Below, in pieces: positions 51,201 through 63,200 of a stretch of 64,000 bases of DNA (position 1 is the first letter of the stretch; the number at the start of each line of letters is the position of its first letter). This stretch comes from Mycteria americana (Eukaryota > Chordata > Aves > Ciconiiformes > Ciconiidae). The notes under the pieces are model-generated. The model searched no databases. It worked only from the letters and a program-made list of their open reading frames with translations, and was not told the origin of the DNA. The translations under genes and the position numbers were made by a program. The DNA lies in the NCBI RefSeq assembly GCF_035582795.1, contig NC_134371.1, positions 50,385,001 through 50,449,000 of the forward strand. The letters are read 5' to 3'.

Positions 51201-54200
51201 GCAAAGTCTAGGAAACAATCTAGTTAGAGACTACATCCTGGTGACATAGGGGCAATGTATTGCTGGTACAAGAAACTTCTCAATACATCTTGTAATTTTT
51301 CAAAGTGCAAAGACTGACCTATCTTTTAAAAAGTGTCCTTGCGTATGGATCAGTCCAATCACATCTGGTTTGGGACTACGAGAAAAGTAGTATTCTTAGG
51401 TGTGAATAAGTCGTGATCAAACCATGTGGGCATTGCCCTAGATTATTCATGACTTGCAGTAATGCAAAATGAATGTATGCTGCTCTTCCAGATATGCTAT
51501 AATAATTCCTACCTTTGTTGCTTCAAGGTCTGCCAATGTTTGAAGTCCCAACACTCATAATACACAACTATTTCACCTTTAAAAGGATCAGAAGTGAATA
51601 CATTAAAATAGTAACATATTAAGAAGATGATGAGGCCCAGAATTATTCTGGCAGTGGAATACTTTGATGTATTTATTCATACTTTTTTTTTGCTACAGTA
51701 ACTGTTAAGAGAAATTCAGTAGCTGAAGCTACTGAACTGAGCTGAAACTGATTATCCATTAAAGAGAAAGGACTGTTCAGAAACAGTGATCCTATATTTA
51801 ATTGTGAACTCACATTTAATTAGAATTTACATTTATAAAGTTCAAGATAAAAATTAAGTATTTGTAAATTCAAAACCTAATGAAAAAGAGCTTTAACAGT
51901 GTTTTGTTCTCTTTTTCTGAAAAAATTCATGCAAGCTCAAAACAAGACTAATACTTCAATAAGAAAGGAAACAAATATATACGAAGTATGGATTATCTAG
52001 AAGCAGAAAAATAAATGTGGCTACATAGCTCCAAAAACGTTGCTCTTGCTATTAAGAAAAAAAGCCATTGTTATTTTAACAAGTAAAACCATTTTACTTG
52101 CAACAAAAGACTGTGCCATAGTTCTGCCTAGAATAAAACTTCTACAGGCCAATTACTGCAGAACTTTTCCCTCTCAAGAGTCTCATGTTTTCAGTCCGAT
52201 ACCTCTTGGCACTACTCCAGACTCTGTTATACTATTGTAGAACTTTTTTTTTGTGAAAAGTGTGGTTGCATTCTCATTGAATTTTAAGACTAAACAACAC
52301 CCTCAATTAGTCAGCAAGAATACAAGAAGACTATCAGGTTACAGCAGAGAGCTCTAACATTTGGAATAGATTCAAGCTCTCTATTATTCCAGACCTCTCA
52401 TTTACTTAATGCTGGAGCATCACAAGCCTTATTGGTGAAGGAAAGTAAGCGCTACATGCTGTCCAAATTCTCTACTGCAAATAACTCCTCTGGTATAGGA
52501 GACATCGTTGAACAGCACAGTGTAAGGACTGCTTGGAACAGAAACATAAGGCTGCCTTTTACTGCAATGTTAACTTTAGTGATTACCCTATCCACACATA
52601 CCACTCTCCAGTCTGAGCTAAACTGTGCTTTTTATTATCATCGGAGTGCCTTGAAGCTCAAGTGCTAGTGATGCTTGACTTGGTGATGTGGTAGGGTAAC
52701 AGCCATAATACAGCTCCGGTTAGTACAATTCATCACATGCTTACTCAATATTACTGCAATTCAGGCACCTACTATCAAATTGCAGAAGAGCTCTACTCTT
52801 GATCTTTAGTGTAGTCACTCTCACTTCATCACAAGGTACTCACCATGAAACCCTTCCCTAAGCATATGTATTGAGGCTGAAGCTGGAGTGGCTGGGACAA
52901 TGAAAGATCCCAAAGCAAAAACAACTTCCACACAGTCTGAATGGGAGTAGCACTGGATTCAGCAGTGATGTGAAAGGTGTCCCATAGGGAACACATTTCT
53001 GTTCCTCTCTACCTTGAAGCCAGAACTGTGCAGTGACTGTTCACCGTTCATTTCTCCCCTTTTCCTTCTATATCAGAAAATCCTAAGATTTTTCGCCTGC
53101 CCTTCCCTGGATTTGGATTGCTTTTTTACTTCCAGCCATCAGTTCCCCTGAGGCACTAGATTTTATCAAAAAAGAATTCAATAGTTACATTACAGATACT
53201 AAGAGAATACAGGACCTTGCTTTAGGTGACCAAACAAAAGGTGTGGTGACAAAGTAAGACTACAAGAACAAATATTAAAAAGATGACTTTATGGCAAGAA
53301 AAATAGTATGGCATACACCATAAAACAAATCTCATCCAGGAAAGTATATTATTACATTTTTTACCTTCTGAATGCCTAACTTTGCAGCTTAAAAATAATA
53401 ATGTGATTTTAAACTGAACCATGACAGTTTACATATGGAGAGACTATTTTGAAAGCATGAGTCAAGCACAAATTAATACATAACATCTACTCAAAACTAC
53501 ACAAAAACTTGTATTTTGAACTGCTCTAATTTATTTCTCTGAAATAATAAAACCTGTAGAAATATAAAGGCTAGCTTTCTTCCAAGCTCCTACTGTACCA
53601 ATAGAATACAGAGTTGTATAGCAGAATTACTTAACTTACTCATCTCCAATGTCTGCTTGCTTTTCAGTTTTTCAACATTGAAGATGCTTGACTGAAACTA
53701 AGTTTACTGCCAGGGAGTTACAAAAAAAGACCTGCCAATACAGTAATGAAATAACAGACTTCATTAAGTAGCAAGTAGATAATGGGCCGACTTTTGAGCC
53801 TCCTTCATACTCACACAGACAAGGAGGGGTGGTGATGGTGAGAGGTTTTTGAAAAGGGTTACCCAGACAATATATTGAAAAAAAGATAAGAAAAATTATG
53901 GTACTAAAGTATTTCTAACACTGAGCTAAATCTATTGATTTGGATAGGAATAGTTTTATAGGAATAATTTTATCTATAGATAAGGATAGGAACACAGAAT
54001 ATTCCAAGATGAAACAACACTTTAAAAGTGTTTCTGCATAGTTTCTTTACAATTTTCCATGGAAGCATTAAAAATCTTAATTATACACATCTCTCTGCCT
54101 GTATTCATCAGGTACTACTGCTACACTAGTCAAGTCTTTCTCCAAACTTCCACAGTCTCAGGCTTAAATTTTAAAGCAGTCAGTAAGTCAAATTCTACTA

Positions 54201-57200
54201 TCAACAGCAGAACTTTATCCATAGATCACCACGGTTGATGCAGCAACCCCCCTGCAGCAATGCAGATCACAAAGCCAAGAACAAATCATATAGAATGAGA
54301 TACAAAGTACTTTTGATTCAGATGCTCTATCTATGGAATAAACTTCCTGAATACCTAGATTAAGTAACTCTAAAAATCCTCCTCTATCCTGGGGATGGGG
54401 AGAGAAGGAGCTTCTATAAAGACTTAGTCCTATTAAAATAATAATTAAAAACCCCTAACTTTCATCTGCTTCACACAACCATCTATGGTAACAAAATATA
54501 AAGGTCAGCATGAGTTTAATCTACATCAATTTTCATGGTGTTTCCTCTGACTGCTACCTTAATGCTAAACAAAACAAAGCATTCTTTCAAAATTTTCCTC
54601 TATGCTCATGGTGTTTAAAGTCAGACTCAAATTAAACTAACACTTCAGTGACTACAACAGGCATACAGGAAAAGCCACTTTTAACTACAGCAATGTCTTA
54701 GACACTCCTTATCAAGATTACCATTTCTGATAGGGAGTACTATAACCAGTTTTGGACCCCCAGTTCAAAAAAATATTGATAAACTTGCACAGGTACAGCA
54801 GAGGGCCATCATGATGGTCAGGAGCGTGTAGCACTAGCTTTCCATTACCCAAGAGGCCACTGAGGAGACAGAGGCAGATTCTTTACATGGGGGGGGGGAT
54901 GGGGGACGGGGGACATAAACTGAACAGACATAAACTGAATTGCAGAGGTTCTAACTGGATATAAGGAAAAAAATAATTAAAAATAAGAATCACTATTACA
55001 ATAATAGAGCATTGCAACAAGTTGTCCAAAGACTCTGGAATCTGTCATGGGATGTTTTCAAGATCTGACTGCACAAAGCCCTCAACGACCTGGTCTGAAT
55101 TTGATGTGGATCCTGCTTTGAGCAGACACTTGGATTAAGTGACCTTTTGAGGTGCCTTCTATCCTAAACCATTCTATTATTTTACTTAAAAAAAAAAAAA
55201 AAAAAACAAAAAACATAACATGAACAGGCCAGAGATATAATGGGATATGTATAATCTGAAAAAGTTTCAAGAAAAGCAGCATCTCAGATGTAGCCTGCTA
55301 CCTACTATTTAACTGCACACAGCTTTTACACCAAACATACCTTTCTTCACTTGTTGCATGTATCAGCAGTACTGGGATGACACAACTACACCAAACTTTT
55401 CATTCATACATGCATGATAACTTATCTTTAGTGAGTTGCTATTCAGTTAATAGGCAAGTACTTACCCAATAGACAGTAGGCAATAGAACAAAATATCTTT
55501 CCCCAACATCAAGAAACATGATTAGCCAAAACCAGCAAGATGTTTTACAGAAACTAATAAAGAGTTTCAGGACTCTGTACAGGCACTTGGCAGCTGATGC
55601 AACTTCAAGGGCAGCAGCATAGCACAGGGGGCAGGCAGAAAACTTGATGATAATACCACGCAATTTCAGTCTCCAAGTAAGTGTTGGTCACAGCACTCAC
55701 TCTTTGGGTTTAACTCTATTTCTGCACCAGACAAGCTATTCCCTCTAAACAAACAAACGACAATGGTGGTTACTCAAAAAGGATCATTCTCAACATTACT
55801 GAAGAAAGTGATTCGAGAAACTGGGCAAGCCTTCAAGAGGCCGTTGAGTCTAGTTACCGAAAGGTCTCAGGAATACTAGTTCTATGCTATACTATTTATT
55901 AGCAAACAGCAAAAAGTTAAAGGATTACTGTCTCTAAAAATACCCATCTCCTTCAAGAACAAAGTTCAGTGGAAGCAATCTACGCCAAGCTAAGCGTAAC
56001 AACAGGGAACTGCAGATGAAGAGAGAGATAAGCAAGACCTCCAGTTTAATGACAGGCGAGGAGGAAATAAGAGTTTGAAAATGTTATGTTGTGCTTAACA
56101 GCAAAAGCAGCTACAAATTTCAGGTCATGCCACCTTCCTTCTGTAGAGTAGCATGACTAGCTTCTGCCCAACACAGCGCAAAGGAAAAATATCTGTTTTA
56201 GGGATAAGTGGAGCTTTTCAAAGAGTTGTTACTTCTAAGCAACCTTTGTATTTGTATTTTGTAGACCTTACATTCTAGAATGGCACTGGGCAATTTTCAT
56301 AGCTTTAAAAAAACCCACGCAAGATAAACGATTTTGTAATAGTTCATGATTATTTGTGCAGTTTTCAGGTCAGTTTTGCAGTCAAGATACTACTGTGACA
56401 TTGTAAAGACAGAATAAAATTCAAATGACTAAAGATGGAATGCAACAGTATACCTTGTTACAGTGTGAAGAAATAACAGCTATAATGAGAAAAGTATAGT
56501 GTTGCTCATAGCACACTCATTGGTAGACACAGCTTCATATTGCATACCCCACACAGAGGAATAGAGAGCAACAGTACAGTTATTTCAGGTCAAGGGCAGC
56601 AACCTTACTCAGAACCCTGGGCACAGTCCAAAAGCATGCCCATTTACGCAGTACACACTGAGCGCACACAGAAACCAAGAGCACAATTTTCTTGGCTCTA
56701 GGTTCGTGGCTAGTCGCAGTATAACCAAAAATAATGTGAGGGTAATGCATTCAGACAACCAAGAAGGGGACTCTGAGAAGGTCACAGACAGCTATGTCAC
56801 TGCAAGCAGGGGCTCTGAATTGCCCTGCATTGCTAAAGCTCAAAAAGTTTCTACAAACATTTGAGAAGAAAGTAACAAAGCAGAACTGTTGTAGAGGAAC
56901 TGAACTATGTTCAGCTCTGGGACCCCCAACAATAACAAGGACATGGACCTGTCGGAGCAAGTCCAGAGGAGGGCCACAAAGACAATCAGAGGGCTGGAGC
57001 ACCTCTCCCATGAAGACAGGCTGAGAGAGTTGGGGTTGTTCAGCCTGGAGAAGAGAAGGCTGGGGGGAGACCTTATAGCAGCCTTTCAGTACCTGAAGGG
57101 GGCCTACAAGAAAGCTGGAGAGGCACTTTTTACAAGGGCACGTAGTGATAGGACAAGGGGTAACAGCTTTAAACTGAAAGAGGGTAGATTTAGATTAGAT

Positions 57201-60200
57201 ATAAGGAAGAAATTCTTCACTATGAGGGTGTGAGGCACTGGAACAGGTTGCCCAGAGAAGTTGTGGATGCCCCATCCCTGGAAGTGTTCAAGGCCACGTT
57301 GGATGGGGCTTTGAGCAACCTGGTCTAGTGGAAGATGTCCCTGCCCATGGCAGGGGGGTTGGAAGTAGATGACCTTTAAGGTCTCTTCCAACCCAAACCA
57401 TTCTATGATTCTATGAAATTCTAAGTCTGCATCTTGATAAGGAAGTAACATGTAAAGAAAAACCTTAGAGCTGCTAGTTTTCCCATAAGCTTGTGCTCTG
57501 GCCTGAGCTGTGGCTGTAGCTCTCCCCCATGGATAACAGTGGAAAAAGGCTTCTAACTAGTTCCCTGCAAAGTGAAAAAGAAAATCGTTTCACAATGTTA
57601 CACACACTTACACTAGATCTTGGCTTAGACAGCAATCATTTTATGCAAATTAATATGAGAGAAACCACTAATTAACTACCCAGGCCCAAAACAAAGGCAG
57701 TCTGAATGCTAGGAGTAGGACTGAGTCATCTGGTTTCTCCTCTCTCCATACCCTCCAGCTGAAGACACGTTTTCTGAGCCCTAGGCAGGTTTTTCTACAA
57801 GACTGGACTTTAGATGCATTTTCTAGTAATCCTATCCATATGTTTTGTCTTTTTTTTTTTTTAAATGCTAATGCGCATACAGCAAATAGCGGACTGCACA
57901 GTCACATTCACATTCTGGATAAACCTACTTTAGTGTAGTTGTGTAGAGATTTTTTTTTTTTTTTGACACCTGCCACCTTTTCACAAAGCAGCACCAGTTC
58001 CCTTTTAAAGCTTCTACATACATGGAAGCAGTCTATTAAACTGTAGCAATGTAATTTCACCCTTCTTGTCAAACAGTCAGGGGGGACTCAACTAGAACAG
58101 CTCCCTTCCTGCAAAGTACACTAGCAAGGCTCACCAAAACATCTTCAGAACCTAAAGAAACGAGGCAAACTAACAAAAGAGAGTGACATCCAAATATACA
58201 AAACCAGAACAAAAACGCATGACTTGCTTCAAGTTACAACTGCCACTTGCTATGTTTAAACTTCTGTGTTATATTTGAAAGCTCCTCCAAATGTTTGAAC
58301 ACGTGTCTATCACTTCTGATTGTATTTGTATCAATCACTGCCAAACAGTAGGTTCACGGGCAGCCCAGCTGATAACATAAGCAGAACACCTACTTCCACT
58401 CTGTCAGAAGAAAAAGGCTAAGAAGCCCAATGACAGGCAAGTGCACAGGTCATGTGTCACCCAAGATGAACTGTGTAAAACCCTATGCGATATACATTGT
58501 GTCAACAACTCTGTTGACCTCTCTCAACTCAAATGAGCCTTTCCCCTTGCTTTAGCCATGTCTAACCTCTAAAACCCCAAGCACATGTTGTTCTTCCCTT
58601 ACCTATTTTTTTCTCTACAGGAATGATGCCAAACATTGGGTTTCAGAAGTTCAATTTATACAAAATTAAATCTCCATACCCCAGCTTCCTCTTGGATGCT
58701 AATGGCCATGGAAGGATGATAGGAAAGGCCAGTGTGTCTAGGAGCAGACTCTAAAATCTTTTGTCACCTCTCCGTATATTACAAATTCCTTTCTATTAAC
58801 TCTATTCTGTTTCTTCCCTTTCCCTAATCTTGCAGTTCCAAACTCTTTACCCAAATTACCTTCTATTACTCCTTTCAGTCCCTTCTTCCAGCAGAAAGCT
58901 GTATGAGTTAAAGACCTTCTTTTTGAAAGTAATCCAAGTTCATTCTCCACTTGTGTAAGTACTTTATTTTAAACTACATGGATATTCAGGAACAATTCTC
59001 ACTAGAGGGATAACGGACAATATCCAGCTCCTTTATGTAACACCCTTTAAGGTTTTATTTCTGAAGCAATTAAATCTTAAGCAAATATTCTGTTGCTTCT
59101 TGTTTGAGGCAGTAATGTCTAATATTCAAGACAAAGCTCATAAAACAGACATGGGATTAGATTTTTGTGGATGAAAGGTTAATATATAACTTAATTTTAT
59201 TTTACATATGTTGTACATTACAGGTTTTTTTTCCTTAGACAATCCTATACTGTATAACCCTATTTCAGCATTTACCATCTTTTTGAGTGTTTATATTTAA
59301 TATGGGTTTAGTGTCACTGTTTAAAGAACTACAATGTTTAGGTGAACCAAATTGGAGAAGCAGAAATGTAAAGGCTGGGGGGCAGGGGGGTGAAGCAGGG
59401 CTCAGCATTTCAACAGTTTTGGCCATTTTGTTTCACATGGCACGAATATGAACTACAATCCCCACTCATGCATTGTCAGTAAGGTTGAAGCCATTTGTGT
59501 TTAATTAAAATAGTAATTCACAACAACAAACTGCTATCCCTAGTAACAGCAGCTGTTAGAAGAGAAATATTTGCTGTTTGTGTTTACACATAACCAGACA
59601 GTACTTGTATTACAGCACAAAACATCATTTAGGAAAATAGTAAAGATTAGTTCAAAGTTTTATTTCAATACTTTTTATTACTTGGGGAGAAAAAAACAAA
59701 CATTCCAAAAATCAGTCTTTTCAGACCTTGCTCATTGACAAAGTCTTTGGCATTAAACCTTTTTCTTGATTTTAACTAACAGGGGACAAACTACAAAGAA
59801 TACTGATCTGACTTCTGCTGGTCTTCCTTCATTCTTCCACTCCATAAATCCTTCTCCAATACTCAATGGTGGAAAAATAGAACCACTGGTCTTTAAAACA
59901 GATTTTATGAGTCATTTCCCTAAACGGAAGCAACATTTTACACTGTCAAGACACTCATCATCAGTGCTGGAGTCACTTCTCTTTGCAGAAACAGCTCATG
60001 ATGGATTAAAGTCATGATTAGTTTTTCCTGTATCATATACCCAGGATAATGTAGTCTCTCAAACAAGACAACTTACAATTCTAAAAAACCCAAATACTAC
60101 AACTGAAGTCATAATTGCATTTACATATAACAACCTCCCCCAAGAAGAAATTAAGTTTTTTCCAAGGAAACAGACTTTTTGAGGAGAGCAACTCCAACAG

Positions 60201-63200
60201 AGAAACAGGGCATTTTTCTTTCCATGCTTTACTCCAAGGAAGTAATGTGGAATTTTACTTTTCAACTTTGGCCAGCAGTGATACTGAACTATTGCTGACA
60301 TTCCAGCAAAACTTAAAAAAAAGCTCACAAGTTACTATAAGCAAACAGTTCTATGTTGTTCTATGGAGGATTTTAGAAAGTTGTGGTTAAGATATATTGT
60401 GAACTGCAAGTGATACTACCTCTCAGTTCTGCAAAACTGCTGAGTTGATGTAGTAGCTCTTACAGAAGAACATCTGTGACTAATCCAGCTACCACTAATT
60501 AAGTGATCTTTGACCTACTAAGGTAGGTTAGCATAACACATATACTTAATTATTCATACATTACTACTTGATATGAGTTGTAGTGGACCTTGCCCCTATT
60601 GTCTGACAGCAGAAAAGTAGGTGAAAGTTGCCTCTTCTTTCCTCCCTGCTACCATTTCTATAACTGATTATTCTATATCAAAATCAACACACACAACATG
60701 AAAAGTCTGTGTAAGATAACTTTTTTGTTACACATTCAAACACATGTGATTTGCTAAAAGAAGATGGTTGGTTTTTTTAATTTGTATGTTATTTTACTTT
60801 TCAACTTTGGCCAGCAGTGATACTGAACTATTGCTGACATTCCAGCAAAACTTTAAAAAAGCTCACAAAATAAAACAGAAAACAAACAGTTATTCCAGGA
60901 AAACATTATATAATAGCATATCTTATTTTGAACATGAAGTATGTCTAAGCATAAATACTTAAGTGTGTATTCTTAAATAACTATGTGAGAAAGGGAGAAG
61001 TTTCGCAGGTAAAGTTTACAGTTGCATTAGAACACTTCCATAGTTTACCTGAATGTTAATGCCAGTGTTTTGCTGTTTATATTCAAGTCTGCAACATTCA
61101 CCTTTGCCCTTAGGAAGCTCAAAACCAGAATTTCACCTTCTGAAATTCATCTCATACTAACACAACACAACATTTTCAGGCATTATATACCAAGGTGAAC
61201 AAAGGGATTCAGACACATGAAACTAAATCACCACTATTCCTCACACACTTTACTCAGTTAACCTCAAGCAGCAGATACACTACCAGTCCTCTTCCAGACT
61301 ATCTAGATGGCAAGTGAAATTCTTCTCTATAGGAATAAGTAAATAAATTCAGGACAGCCATAGTCTCCCAACTTCTCTCTCTTCCCAAAGAGGCAGAGAG
61401 AAATATAACATAGAAATTAGAGGGTACACTAGGACCTGGAGATTTTTATCATTACTGCACAAAGGTTTACCACTTGTTATTATATGTCAGCATCATATGC
61501 CACCACAACTATGCTGGAATATGTAAAGATTTGGCACAATGACAATCCTTTCCAAAAGTATGCTATAATTTACATTAGCAAGAAAGCATTAAGAAATGAA
61601 TGATACATGAACTAATCAGACTGAAGGAGGATGAGGCAATGGCAATAACTGGATGCTTTTGTCTAGGCTGGTGGTATAGGCAATGTAGCTTACCTACTGC
61701 CTAGTCTTGATAGGTAGCATTCTGTAAGGCTCCTGGGCAAGGTTTGCCTCACAGGGAAACATGGAGACAAGAACGAAGACGACCAGTGGGCAAAAGCCAT
61801 CCTCAAAAATAGCATTCAAGCAGCTGTACAGCTATTATGAAACAACTGGATGTTGGATGTTAGAGTTTGGAATCTATGGCCACAACACAGTACCAGTAGT
61901 AAGTAAGACCTAAGCTGTGGAGGGACTCAAAAGCTTAAAGCAACACACGAACGAGTGGAACTATCAAGTTTGCAAGCATGGTACTTATTTTAGCAACTGC
62001 ATTTCTAATAGATTTGAGAATGCAAAATGAATTGAGAGAGGAAGATTACAGCAGCAATGGACAAGGTGTCAGAAAGACTGCAGTACAGACAGAGGAAAAG
62101 AGACAGATCAGGTCTGGCTATCTCAACTCCATTCAACTGCTGAATCAGCTGGAACATAATTCATAAATTATCTCCACTTTGAATTCTCACTAATCTTGTA
62201 ACAGGGTTTGGTCCACCCAATATATATGAATGCCTCAGATTTTTAACACTGTACCTAGCAAAATCAAAGATTCATACAGGAAGGATGCATTCCAAATATA
62301 GTCTTCAGTATTAAGGCTAACGCTCACTTTCCATATATTGACTCTCAACCTAATAGATGCATTGCCATTGTCAAGTCCTGCAGAGCAACATCAGAAGATT
62401 TTCAAGCAAAATAGTTTATGGGGACAACCCAGGACCCACATTATATTTATTTCAAGGACAGGGAGATAACTCTGGACAAGTTCTAGCATGCTCCTGTCAA
62501 CTGAACGCTACTAGTAGAGGAATTACACTAAATGCACTTCAAAACTACCCTGGACTTGCATCTGCATTTGAAGAGGTGCTCCAATCTGAACGTAATCTAG
62601 TTTGTGTGCTCCAAGATCACTCCTCAATAACGGCAGAAAAAGGTAAGCATGGACAACTGGAAGATTCACTTTAAAAGAATACTCTTGATCCGAATTAAAA
62701 CATAGATGCTCCCAGAACATCTGTATGGCCTAGTGTTTCTTACAAACACCATTATAATATATTAAGTGTGAAACTCTTGTGCTACAGTGTCAGTAGCTCT
62801 CCCAGCTCACCATTTTCATGCCTTTCTATATAGCTTTTCTCCTTTTTTACAACAGTATTTCACTAAATTAAGCAGACATACCTGAAAAATATAATCCCTC
62901 CCTACAATTTTGATAGAAGAGTAACTCTCAGCAATAGTTTGGGATCTTGTTGTTTCTCCTCTCATGCAAACAATGTAAGGTAGCAAATGCATGAATTGTC
63001 AGCAGCATAAAAATTTCTGACATGTTGTATGACTGCTACCTAACTTCATGAAGCTCTTAAAGATATCATATACATGAAAGGAATTAGATAAATAAAACTG
63101 GACTGTTGCTTAATCACAGGTATGTTATTACTTAAGTCTGTTGAGTAAGCCCATTTCACCACCAAGATAAGTTTGTAGCAACTACATGACGTCTAACTGT

